A stretch of 64,000 nt of DNA from Bog-756 sp963831535. GTDB taxonomy: Bacteria; Actinomycetota; Acidimicrobiia; Acidimicrobiales; RAAP-2. This document shows, one piece after another, positions 24,696 through 32,693 of this stretch. Both the position numbers and the translations under genes were made by a program. The notes under the pieces are model-generated. The model was not told where the DNA came from and did no database searches. It saw only the letters and a list, made by a program, of their open reading frames with translations. Position 1 is the stretch's first letter. Each line of letters starts with the position of its first letter. The stretch lies in the NCBI GenBank assembly GCA_963831535.1, contig CAWHQP010000001.1:248001-312000 (forward strand), read 5' to 3'.

Positions 24696-25651
24696 GACGG
24701 ACCGTCCCCCATCGACGGGGAGCTCACCCCGGCGGAGCGCAGGGTGGTGGTGGCCCGCAGCCGGATCTCCCGGGCTACCTCGAACTGGCGTCCCGGGAGG
24801 GTGCGGGCGATGAGCCGAAGCTGGACGTAACCCACGTCGATGGTCTCCACCCCGGCCACCACCGGGTCGCCGAGCAGCAGCCCGTGCCACTCGGGATCGG
24901 CCGCCATGTCGGCGAACATCGCCTTCAGCAGGCCGGTGACACGCTCGAGGTCCTCGGTCACCGACACGGGGATGTCGATCACCGCCCGCGACCAGTCCTT
25001 GGACAGGTTGGTCACCTGGCGGAGGGCGCTGTTGGGCACCACCACCAACTCACCCTGGGCGGTACGGACCTTGGTGACCCGGAGCGTCAACTCCTCGACC
25101 GTACCGGTGATGCCGGTGGCCTGGCCGGGGACGGAGAGTCGGATGACGTCGCCGAAGGCGAACTGGTGCTCGGCGAAGAGGAAGAAACCGGCCAGCAGGT
25201 CCCCCACCATCTGCTGGGCGCCGAAGCCGAGACCGATGCCGATCACGGTGGCCGGAGCCACCAACGTGGTGAGCGGGATACCCAACCGGTCGAGGGCCAG
25301 GATGGCGGTGATGAAGCCCACCAGGGCCACCACCACCCACTCCACGGCCTCGCTCACCGCCCGAGACCGCTTGAGCCCCTCCGACGCCACCTGACCCGAC
25401 TCGATCTGGGCCCGGATCTGTCCGTCGATCCAGCTCCGCCGGCGCGCCCCCACCCAGTGGGCGAACCTGATGAAGAGACCGGCTCCGAGCACGAGCACGA
25501 CCGCAGGGAGCAGATGGTTCTGGAACCAAGCGTGGTGGATTCCGGAAAAATACCATCCGGCCGGGCTTCGATCTCCGACCCGCCCGAGCGGGACGGCTGG
25601 GGGTGCCGTAAACTGACGGACTGTCAGTTCTGGATCGGACGGGCAGCGCAT
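24692..25651 (-). CDS. mscS: Small-conductance mechanosensitive channel (MscS family)
   Basis: A 319-residue membrane protein. Three hydrophobic segments are visible (LLPAVVLVLGAGLFIRF, AVEWVVVALVGFITAILAL, and the pore helix region TLVAPATVIGIGLGFGAQQMVGDLLAGFF). The Gly/Ala-rich pore helix and the following VRTAQGELVVVPNSALRQVTN of the beta domain are typical of MscS. It releases solutes on hypo-osmotic shock. The ATG at 25651 places the 25612-25628 operator inside the first codons; no better in-frame start is visible, so either the start is wrong or the operator overlaps the coding region. Confidence 0.85.
   Translation of the reverse strand: MRCPSDPELTVRQFTAPPAVPLGRVGDRSPAGWYFSGIHHAWFQNHLLPAVVLVLGAGLFIRFAHWVGARRRSWIDGQIRAQIESGQVASEGLKRSRAVSEAVEWVVVALVGFITAILALDRLGIPLTTLVAPATVIGIGLGFGAQQMVGDLLAGFFLFAEHQFAFGDVIRLSVPGQATGITGTVEELTLRVTKVRTAQGELVVVPNSALRQVTNLSKDWSRAVIDIPVSVTEDLERVTGLLKAMFADMAADPEWHGLLLGDPVVAGVETIDVGYVQLRLIARTLPGRQFEVAREIRLRATTTLRSAGVSSPSMGDGPS
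25609..25628 (+). promoter_or_regulatory. Putative -10 box and palindromic operator of the D-aminoacylase-type gene
   Basis: TAAACT (25609-25614) overlaps the start of ACTGACGGACTGTCAGT (25612-25628), a near-perfect palindrome and a close copy of the element at 18885. The -10/start-site overlap predicts repression of the gene at 25706. The divergent MscS gene may also be affected. Confidence 0.6.
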
Positions 25652-25705
25652 CCACGGCGCCGCCTGATCCGAGCAGCCTCATCACCCCACGGAGGGACCA
25701 CCACC

Positions 25706-27439
25706 ATGCTCGACTACGTGATCCGCAACGGCCTGGTCGTCGACGGGACCGGAACCCCCGGACGCCGAGCCGACGTCGGTATCCGGGACGGGAGGATCGT
25801 GTCGGTGGGTCAGGTCGACGAACTGGGCGTGACCGAACTGGACGCCGAGGGCCTGGTGGTGGCGCCCGGCATCATCGACCCCCACACCCACTACGACGCC
25901 CAGCTCTTCTGGGATCCCACGGCATCCCCCTCCAACCTCCACGGCGTGACCACGGTGATCGGCGGTAACTGCGGGTTCACCCTGGCCCCCATCAAGGCCC
26001 AGGACCACGACTACATCCGTCGGATGATGGCCAAGGTGGAAGGCATGCCTCTCGTGGCCCTGGAGAATGGCCTCCCCTGGGACTGGACCAGCTTCGGTGA
26101 CTACCTGGGCAAGCTGGAGGGGAACCTCGGCGTCAACGCCGGCTTCCTCGTCGGCCACTGCGCCCTGCGCCGGTGGGTGATGGGCGACGAGCGCGGCGGC
26201 GAGGTGGCCACCGACGAGGAGGTGGCCGAGATGGTTCGGCTCCTGGCCGAATCCCTGGAGGCCGGGGGTCTCGGGTTCTCGTCCTCCCAGTCCCGGACCC
26301 ACTCCGACGGCGACGGCAAGCCGATCTCGTCGCGCCACGCCGACCGCCGCGAGATGCTGGCCTTCTGCGAGGTGGTCCGTGACCATCCGGGAACCACGCT
26401 CGAGTACATCACCAACGGCTGCCTCGACACCTTCACCGATGAGGAGATCGACCTGATGGTGGCCATGACCACCACAGCGCGGCGGCCACTCAACTGGAAT
26501 CTCCTCACCATCGACTCGCGCACCCCGGACAAGACAGTCCGCCAGCTCGAGGCCTCGGCCCAGGCGGCGGAGGCGGGCGGGCGCATCGTTGCCCTGACCA
26601 TGCCCACCCTCGTCCCGATGAACATGAGCTTCCGGAACCACTGCGCCCTCTTCCTCATCCCCGGATGGGGTGATGTGATGGGACTGCCGGTCGAACAACG
26701 CATGGAGAAGTTGGCCGACCCGGCCGTGCGGGAGCAGCTCGACGAGCTGGCCCACTCCGAGGCGGCCGGGGTGTTCCGACGGCTGGCCAGCTGGGCGAAC
26801 TACATCATCGGCGACACCTTCGCCCCCGAGAACGAGGGCCTGAGCTGGCGGGATGTCGGTTCCATCGCCGCCGAGCAGGGGAAGGCCCCCTTCGACGCCC
26901 TGTTGGACCTGGTCATCGCCGACGAGCTCCGCACGGTGCTGTGGCCCAAGGCCTCCGACGGGGACGACGCCTCGTGGCGGGCCCGGGTGGCGGTCTGGGA
27001 CGATCCCGGGGCGATGGTGGGCGGCTCGGACGCCGGGGCCCACCTCGACCGGATGTGCGGCTCCAACTATCCCACCTCGTTTCTGGGCGACTGCCTCCGG
27101 AAGCGGAAGCTCGTGCCCCTGGAACGCGCCGTCCAGCTCATGACCGAGGCGCCGGCCGAACTGTTCGGGTTGCACGACCGGGGCCGGATCGCCGAGGGAC
27201 TGTGCGCCGACCTGTTCGTCTTCGATCCCGAGACGGTGGGATCGGAGCCGGCCACGCTCGTCCACGACCTGCCCGGCGGCAGTCCCCGACTCATCGCCGA
27301 CGCCATCGGCGTCGTGCGGGTCCTGGTCAACGGCATCGAAACCATCGCCGACGGCCGGCCCACCGGGAACCTCCCCGGCAGCCTGCTCAAGTCGGGACAG
27401 GACACCGTGACCGTCGATCCCTCGCTGGCCGGGGTCTGA
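25706..27439 (+). CDS. N-acyl-D-amino-acid deacylase-type amidohydrolase
   Basis: A 577-residue zinc hydrolase of the D-aminoacylase/dihydroorotase-like amidohydrolase superfamily. The metal motif HTHYDAQ follows APGIIDP near residues 60-70, GGNCGFTLAP is typical of D-aminoacylases, and the catalytic Asp lies in GGSDAGAHLDRM. The C-terminal beta-sandwich closes with RIAEGLCADLFVFDPETV. The GGAGGG ribosome site is at 25691-25696. Members act on N-acyl-D-amino acids, but many actinobacterial homologues in catabolic clusters have unknown amide or lactam substrates. The operator shared with acyl-CoA catabolic genes points to the latter. Confidence 0.88.
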   Translation: MLDYVIRNGLVVDGTGTPGRRADVGIRDGRIVSVGQVDELGVTELDAEGLVVAPGIIDPHTHYDAQLFWDPTASPSNLHGVTTVIGGNCGFTLAPIKAQDHDYIRRMMAKVEGMPLVALENGLPWDWTSFGDYLGKLEGNLGVNAGFLVGHCALRRWVMGDERGGEVATDEEVAEMVRLLAESLEAGGLGFSSSQSRTHSDGDGKPISSRHADRREMLAFCEVVRDHPGTTLEYITNGCLDTFTDEEIDLMVAMTTTARRPLNWNLLTIDSRTPDKTVRQLEASAQAAEAGGRIVALTMPTLVPMNMSFRNHCALFLIPGWGDVMGLPVEQRMEKLADPAVREQLDELAHSEAAGVFRRLASWANYIIGDTFAPENEGLSWRDVGSIAAEQGKAPFDALLDLVIADELRTVLWPKASDGDDASWRARVAVWDDPGAMVGGSDAGAHLDRMCGSNYPTSFLGDCLRKRKLVPLERAVQLMTEAPAELFGLHDRGRIAEGLCADLFVFDPETVGSEPATLVHDLPGGSPRLIADAIGVVRVLVNGIETIADGRPTGNLPGSLLKSGQDTVTVDPSLAGV

Positions 27440-27475
27440 CCGGGTCCGGGTCTGACCGGTCCGGTACTGACGACG

Positions 27476-27497
27476 TACACTGCTGACGAGGCGTCAG
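27476..27497 (+). promoter_or_regulatory. Putative -10 box plus palindromic operator of the aldehyde dehydrogenase gene
   Basis: TACACT (27476-27481) is followed after one base by CTGACGAGGCGTCAG (27483-27497), arms CTGACG/CGTCAG. The geometry, -10 box then one base then operator, is identical to the site at 871-892. The implied leader to the ATG at 27601 is about 110 nt. Confidence 0.6.
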
Positions 27498-27600
27498 ATA
27501 CACCTCGCCAGCCACCACACATCTCCACCACATCTCCATCGCGGCCGAACACGGCCGCCTGAGGATCCACGGCGATCCACACCGCGAAAGGGGACCCGTC

Positions 27601-29070
27601 ATGGGCGCTCAGATCACCAAGGACGAGACACGGCTGCTCATCGGGGGCACGTGGACCGAGGCCGGAGACGGCACCTACGACATCATCAACCCGGCCACCG
27701 AGCAGGTGGTGGGCCAGGCCCCCAACGCCTCGGTGGACGATGCCAACGCCGCCGCCGCCGCCGCCAAGGAAGCCTTCCCGGCGTGGGCGGCCACCCCGGT
27801 CGAGGAACGCTTGGCCCTGCTGAAGAAAGCTGCCGCCGCCATCCGTGCCAAGGGCGACGAGCTGGTTCCGCTGGTGATCGCCGAGACGGGGGCCACCGCA
27901 TCGGTCGGCTCCCGGATGCAGGTTCCGGTCAGCGCGGCCCGCTTCGACCGGTATTCGCGCGACATCAGCCACGTCCAAGAGCACATGCTCCCGCCGGTGG
28001 TCTCCGAGGCCACGCCTCTGGCCCCGGGCGGGTTGATCAGCGCCCTGGCCTACCGGCAACCGGTCGGGGTGGTCACCGCCATCGCCAGCTACAACTTCCC
28101 CATGACCAACATGGCCGGCAAGGTGGCCCCGGCTCTGGCCATGGGGAACACCGTCATCATGAAGCCCGCCCCACAGGATCCGTTGGCCGTCATCGAGATG
28201 GCCCGGGTCCTCGACGACGTCGGCTTCCCGCCCGGGGTCATCAACATCATCAACTCCCAGGGCCCCGGACCGGCCTCGGCCCTCACCACGTCGCCCGACG
28301 TGGACATGGTCTCGTTCACCGGCTCCACCGCCGTGGGTCAGCGCATCGCCTCGGCGGGGGCCCCGACGATGAAGCGGATGCTCATGGAGCTGGGCGGCAA
28401 AGGAGCGGCGGTGGTCTTCGAGGACGCCGACATCAAGTCGGTGGTCACGGCGATCGGCTCGGTGTGGGCGTTCCATTCCGGCCAGATCTGCACCGCCCCC
28501 ACCCGCGCCGTCGTGCACCGGAGCATCTTCGACCAGGTGGTGGCCGGTCTCTCGCAGTTCGCCGGCGTGCTGAAAGTCGGCGATCCCACCGAGCTCACCA
28601 CGGTGGTCGGGCCACTCATCTCGGGGGCCCAGCAGCAGCGGGTTCTCGACTACATCGAGACCGGGCGCAAGGAGGGCGAGGTGGTGGCCGGGGGAGGTCG
28701 TCCCGAGCACCTCCCCACCGGGTACTACGTCGAGCCCACGCTGGTGGTGGGGACCAACGACATCACCGTGGCCCGCGAGGAGATCTTCGGCCCTGTGGTG
28801 GTGGCCATCCCCTTCGACGACGAGGAGGAGGGCGTGGCCATCGCCAACGACTCGCCCTTTGGCCTCTATGACTACGTCTTCTCCGGTGACACCCCACGTG
28901 CCTTCCGGGTGGCCAAGCTCCTCCGGGCCGGTCACGTGGGCATCAACACCGCCCAGCGCAACATGGACGCCCCGTTCGGTGGCTTCAAGATGAGCGGTAT
29001 CGGCCGAGACGGCGGCGACACCGGTCTCGAGGCCTACTCGGAGATGCAGTCGATCATCTGGTCGAGCTGA
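27601..29070 (+). CDS. NAD(P)-dependent aldehyde dehydrogenase
   Basis: A 489-residue ALDH-superfamily enzyme. Visible motifs are the cofactor-binding VSFTGSTAVGQRI, the general-base Glu in MELGGKGAAVVFEDAD, the nucleophilic Cys in FHSGQICTAPTRAVVH and the EEIFGPVVVAI motif near the C-terminus. A GAAAGGGGA ribosome site precedes the ATG. It oxidises an aldehyde to a carboxylic acid. It lies behind the D-aminoacylase-type gene with its own operator copy, so it is expected to be induced together with the other regulon members. The exact aldehyde is unknown. Confidence 0.93.
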   Translation: MGAQITKDETRLLIGGTWTEAGDGTYDIINPATEQVVGQAPNASVDDANAAAAAAKEAFPAWAATPVEERLALLKKAAAAIRAKGDELVPLVIAETGATASVGSRMQVPVSAARFDRYSRDISHVQEHMLPPVVSEATPLAPGGLISALAYRQPVGVVTAIASYNFPMTNMAGKVAPALAMGNTVIMKPAPQDPLAVIEMARVLDDVGFPPGVINIINSQGPGPASALTTSPDVDMVSFTGSTAVGQRIASAGAPTMKRMLMELGGKGAAVVFEDADIKSVVTAIGSVWAFHSGQICTAPTRAVVHRSIFDQVVAGLSQFAGVLKVGDPTELTTVVGPLISGAQQQRVLDYIETGRKEGEVVAGGGRPEHLPTGYYVEPTLVVGTNDITVAREEIFGPVVVAIPFDDEEEGVAIANDSPFGLYDYVFSGDTPRAFRVAKLLRAGHVGINTAQRNMDAPFGGFKMSGIGRDGGDTGLEAYSEMQSIIWSS

Positions 29071-29088
29071 GCGGACCGGTCGCCGGCG

Positions 29089-30633
29089 TCACCCCGCCCC
29101 GAGGAACGGGGCCCCGAAGGCGAAGACCCCGCCGTCGCCGGCCACCAGCCAGTAGCCGCCGGTGGCCGGATCGGCGGCCATGCCCACCACCGGGGCGTTG
29201 AGCGCCATGGACCCCGCACTGCCCCGGAAGGCGGCGGTGCCGAAGGTGAAGATGCCGCCGTCGGAGGCTACGAACCAGTAGCCCGTGCCGTTGGCGGTGG
29301 CGGCCATGCCGTTGACCGGTCGGTTGAGGACGATGTTGCCCGTCGAGCCGAGGAACGGGGCCCCGAAGGCGAACACTCCGCCGTCGCTGGCCACCAGCCA
29401 GTAGCCGCCGGTGGCGCGGTCGGGGGCGATGCCCACCACCGGGGCGTTCAGGTGCCGCCCGCCCATCGATCCGTGGAAGCCGGCGTCGCCGAAGGCGAAT
29501 ACCCCGCCGTCGCTGGCCACCAGCCAGTAACCGTGTCCCGAGGGGGTCGGGGCCAGGTCCACCACCGGGGCGTTCAGGTGCTGGCCGCCCATCGACCCGT
29601 AGAAGCCGGCATCGCCGAAAGTGAAGATGCCCCCGTCCGCCGCCACCAGCCAGTAGCCGTTGCCGCTGGCGGTGGCCACGATGTGGGTGACCGGGGCGTT
29701 GAGGGGGGTACCGGCCATCGACCCGTGGTTGACCGCATCGCCGTGGACGGAGACCGATCCGTCCGAACGGGCCAGCCAGTACCCGTTTCCGTCAGCCGTC
29801 GAGGCCATACCCACCACCGGCGCCGGTGTGTTCGGCTCGCCGGCCACTGCCGCCACGTGCCCGGGATAGGGATACTGGCCGCCCGTGGCCGTGACCGCCC
29901 CGTTGGCGGCGATGGTCTGGCCCGGACAGTAGACCGGGTCTCCGCTCGGTGCCCCCGCCACCACCGGACCGGCCGGGACCGGTTGACCCTGGACGGCGTT
30001 CTGGGCGCTCTGCCGGGCCATGGCCGCGGGAACGGCACCGAGCGGGATGCCGAACACCTCGACGGTGAAGGCGCGCCCGCCGGCACAGGTGACACCCACG
30101 CCGACATCGGTGTAGGTGGCACCGAGCATGTTCTGTCGGTGCGGGGCCGAGGCCATGTACTCACCGTCCATCCCGTCCGAGCCGTCCCCCGGCCACATGC
30201 CGTTACCGGTGTCGCCGGAGTTGGCGGCCAGGATGCACATCTGGGTGGCGGCCCCGGTGCAGGAGGGAAGCGACGGATCGGCCACGACCCCGGTTGCGGC
30301 CAGATGGGCCGACCACGACTGGGCGTAGGCGGCGAGCCCGGCGTCGACCTGCAGTGGTGGCACGGTGACCACCAGGGTGTCCCGGGCCGACCGCTCGGCG
30401 TTGATCCGGGCGACCAGGTCCTGGGCGTACAGCGACTGGACCGCTGCGACCGAGGGGGCGGCGGCGGCGGCGGGCACGGAGACCGCCCCCTGGGCCACGG
30501 TGAAGCCGGCGGCGATCACCAATACCGCTGTGACCAGGACGGAGACACCCGCGGCGACCGGACGAAGCCGGCCGAGGGCAGTGGTTCGTGGCTGGGACCG
30601 GCCCTGTGTGGGTCCCGGCTGGACTGCAGTCAT
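29089..30633 (-). CDS. Secreted CAP (SCP/PR1)-domain protein with GYWLV-type repeats
   Basis: A 514-residue protein. A long signal peptide or anchor (AAGVSVLVTAVLVIAAGFTVAQGAVSVPAAAAA) is followed by a CAP domain of about 150 residues (LVARINAERSARDTLVVTVPPLQVDAGLAAYAQSWSAHLA through NMLGATYTDVGVGV) with four Cys. The remainder is six GYWLVASDGGVFAFGDAGFxGS units of about 42 residues, the last truncated by the stop. It shares the repeat module with the CHAP protein at 14478-16040 but has an unrelated N-terminal domain. A GAGGA ribosome site lies 10 nt before the ATG. The function is unknown; an extracellular or wall-bound binding role is inferred. Confidence 0.85.
   Translation of the reverse strand: MTAVQPGPTQGRSQPRTTALGRLRPVAAGVSVLVTAVLVIAAGFTVAQGAVSVPAAAAAPSVAAVQSLYAQDLVARINAERSARDTLVVTVPPLQVDAGLAAYAQSWSAHLAATGVVADPSLPSCTGAATQMCILAANSGDTGNGMWPGDGSDGMDGEYMASAPHRQNMLGATYTDVGVGVTCAGGRAFTVEVFGIPLGAVPAAMARQSAQNAVQGQPVPAGPVVAGAPSGDPVYCPGQTIAANGAVTATGGQYPYPGHVAAVAGEPNTPAPVVGMASTADGNGYWLARSDGSVSVHGDAVNHGSMAGTPLNAPVTHIVATASGNGYWLVAADGGIFTFGDAGFYGSMGGQHLNAPVVDLAPTPSGHGYWLVASDGGVFAFGDAGFHGSMGGRHLNAPVVGIAPDRATGGYWLVASDGGVFAFGAPFLGSTGNIVLNRPVNGMAATANGTGYWFVASDGGIFTFGTAAFRGSAGSMALNAPVVGMAADPATGGYWLVAGDGGVFAFGAPFLGAG
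29092..29790 (-). repeat. Tandem GYWLV-type protein repeats in the CAP protein
   Basis: Six in-frame units of about 126 bp. Units 2-5 are very similar, with long stretches nearly identical at the DNA level (for example around 29100 and 29340), suggesting recent internal duplication or conversion. The final unit ends at FAFGAPFLGAG with the stop codon. Confidence 0.85.
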
Positions 30634-30727
30634 GGCGCTGATTCCTCGTAGATCGGCTCGCGCCCCTCGCTCCTCCTATCGGCACGATCAGGCGAAAACT
30701 GTTGCCCGATTGGGCTACAACAGGGCC

Positions 30728-31726
30728 ATGCCCGTGCCGGTATCGCCGTCCGTCCCCTCGTCGTTCAGGGAGTTGGCCGCCCGCGTCTCCAACTGGGGAC
30801 GATGGGGTCCTGACGACCAGATCGGCACCCTCAACCTGATCGACCGCGCCGCCCGCCTCCGGGGGGTCGCCGCGGTGCGGGACGGCTCGGCCTTCCCGCT
30901 CGCCCTCCCGCTCTCGGCCGAGGAGGGTATCCAACTGGGATTCATCCCGGGCCGGGTGAATCCCTCCCGCACCATGGTCAGTGTCAACGAGGTGATGGGG
31001 GACGATCCCGGATGGATCGCCTTCTCCGAGGATGTGGTGACCATGGCCATGCAGTGCGCAACCCACTGGGACGGACTCGGTCATGCGGCCTACGGTGCCG
31101 GTCCAGAGGGCCGGAGCCTCTACAACGGCGTGCCCGCCTCCACCATCACCGAAGCCGGTGCCGCCCGGTTGGGGATCCACCAGGTCACCTCGCTGCTGTC
31201 ACGGGGCGTCCTGCTCGACGTGGCCCGGGCCACCGGGCAGGAGGTTCTCGAGCCGAGCCATCCGATCTCGCCCGGTGATCTCGATGCTGCCTGCTCCCTC
31301 GGTGCCGTCACCGTCGAGGCCGGGGACGTGGTGCTGGTCCGCACGGGCCAGATGGTCCACCTCGGCCTCCCGGGGCGGCCGGGGCTGGCCGGGGCCGAGC
31401 CGGCACGGGATCTGGTGGCCTATTCGATGGCCAGCCCCGGACTGACGATGGCCACGGCCGAATGGTTTCACGACCACGACGTGGCCGCGGTGGCCATCGA
31501 CACCTTGCCCCTCGAGGTCTATCCCTGTGAAGACCCCGACCTGTTCCTGCCCGTGCACCTGCTCCACCTGGTGGAGATGGGGATGACCCAGGGGCAGAAT
31601 TGGTTCCTCGACGAGCTGGCCGACGCCTGCGCCGCCGATGGACGCTACGAATTCCTGCTCGATGCCACGCCGCTACCCTTCACCAACGCGCTCGGCTCAC
31701 CGGTGGCGCCGGTGGCGCTCCGCTGA
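30728..31726 (+). CDS. Cyclase-family (kynurenine formamidase-like) metal hydrolase
   Basis: A 332-residue protein of the cyclase/KynB-like fold. The metal-binding motif HWDGLGH starts at residue 113, with VLLDVARATG, GDVVLVRTG and VAIDTLPLEV matching the family. Members hydrolyse formyl-amides, lactones or other cyclic compounds in catabolism. The ATG at 30728 is chosen because conserved sequence begins soon after; the longer in-frame ORF to 30365 runs antisense to the CAP gene. It lies directly upstream of the convergent TetR gene at 31760. The substrate is unknown. Confidence 0.85.
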   Translation: MPVPVSPSVPSSFRELAARVSNWGRWGPDDQIGTLNLIDRAARLRGVAAVRDGSAFPLALPLSAEEGIQLGFIPGRVNPSRTMVSVNEVMGDDPGWIAFSEDVVTMAMQCATHWDGLGHAAYGAGPEGRSLYNGVPASTITEAGAARLGIHQVTSLLSRGVLLDVARATGQEVLEPSHPISPGDLDAACSLGAVTVEAGDVVLVRTGQMVHLGLPGRPGLAGAEPARDLVAYSMASPGLTMATAEWFHDHDVAAVAIDTLPLEVYPCEDPDLFLPVHLLHLVEMGMTQGQNWFLDELADACAADGRYEFLLDATPLPFTNALGSPVAPVALR

Positions 31727-31759
31727 GCGGACGAGCGCCGAGTAGAGACGACCGGTCGG

Positions 31760-32602
31760 TCAGGACGTCGTCCTCGGCGTGGCCGACGTCCGCTTGGATG
31801 CGGCATTGGCCGAGGCCGCCTTCACCTGGGCTGTGCGGGACGATGCCGCGCCTCCTCCGACCACCGGACCGGTACGAGGGAGCGGGACCTCCGAGCCGGC
31901 CACCCTGGCCCCCTCCGGCGCGGCCCGTCCGGTGACCGACCAGTGGAGCAGCCGGGCCTGACTGTCCACCAGGGATGCGGTCCGGATACCCCAGAATTCG
32001 AAGCCGTACCGGTGGGCGGACACCTGGGCCAGCATGGCGATGAGCGTTCCCGCCGCGGCCATGGGGTCGGCGCCGGCCGGCGATCCCGAGGCCTGCCCGT
32101 GAGTGGCGATGACCCGGGCCAGGGTCACGGTAACGGCGTTGAGGGCACGCACCCGCAGCCCCTGGAACCGAAGGTCCCCCTCCACCGTGGTCAGCTCCAC
32201 CACCCGGAACACGGCCCGGTTGGTCTCCCAGTACTCCATGAACCCCTCGACCACGGCCACCGCCGTGGCCCAGCTGGCCTCCGTCGACCAGTCCCCGTCG
32301 ACCACCCCGGCCAGGACGCCCACCCCTTCGACGAGCTCCTCGGCCAACACCGTGATGGCGGCCTCCACGTTCTCGAAGTACTGGTAGAAGGTGGCCGGTG
32401 ACGTGCCGGCCTGCCGGGCGATGTCGATGACCTTGATCGAACGCCACGGGGTGGCCACCAACAGCTCGGCGGTGCACTCCAGCAGGCGTTGGCGGGTGGC
32501 CAGCCCGCGCCGCCCGGGGACACGCCCGTCGGTGGTGGCGATCAGCTCGGTGTCCTCGGCGGGGGGCATGGCCGCCCATGGTACCGAGGGCAGGGCCGAC
32601 AT
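31760..32602 (-). CDS. TetR-family transcriptional regulator
   Basis: About 280 residues from the ATG at 32602 (alternatives are ATG at 32569 and longer frames). The N-terminal helix-turn-helix reads TRQRLLECTAELL, SIKVIDIARQAGTSPATFYQYFENVEAAI. The all-helical ligand domain follows. An unusual C-terminal tail of about 45 residues is rich in Gly, Ser, Ala, Lys and Arg. It is divergent from the KstR-like regulator, separated by 91 nt. It or its neighbour is a candidate for binding the CTGAC-N5-GTCAG elements, but nothing in the sequence proves it. Confidence 0.82.
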   Translation of the reverse strand: MSALPSVPWAAMPPAEDTELIATTDGRVPGRRGLATRQRLLECTAELLVATPWRSIKVIDIARQAGTSPATFYQYFENVEAAITVLAEELVEGVGVLAGVVDGDWSTEASWATAVAVVEGFMEYWETNRAVFRVVELTTVEGDLRFQGLRVRALNAVTVTLARVIATHGQASGSPAGADPMAAAGTLIAMLAQVSAHRYGFEFWGIRTASLVDSQARLLHWSVTGRAAPEGARVAGSEVPLPRTGPVVGGGAASSRTAQVKAASANAASKRTSATPRTTS

Positions 32603-32659
32603 GAGCAGGAGGACGCCGCCCCGCAGGAGGTCCCCGGGCCCTTCGGCGGGCGGAAGGTG

Positions 32660-32685
32660 AGGGAGAATTCCCTGGCGAGTAGGGT
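32660..32685 (+). promoter_or_regulatory. Control region between the two TetR genes
   Basis: AGGGA (32660-32664), GAAT, TCCCT (32669-32673) form an inverted repeat. TAGGGT (32680-32685) lies 8 nt before the ATG of the KstR-like gene as a leaderless-type -10 box. The inverted repeat is in the right place for autoregulation. It does not resemble the CTGAC-N5-GTCAG element. Confidence 0.4.
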
Positions 32686-32693
32686 AAACGCTC

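Noticed and set aside
25682..27265. 527-residue minus-strand ORF opposite the D-aminoacylase-type gene
   Set aside because: No domain features; the plus-strand gene has metal-binding motifs and a ribosome site.
27067..28935. 622-residue minus-strand ORF opposite the aldehyde dehydrogenase
   Set aside because: Shadow of an obvious ALDH gene; no recognisable domain, dominated by Gly, His, Asp and Arg.
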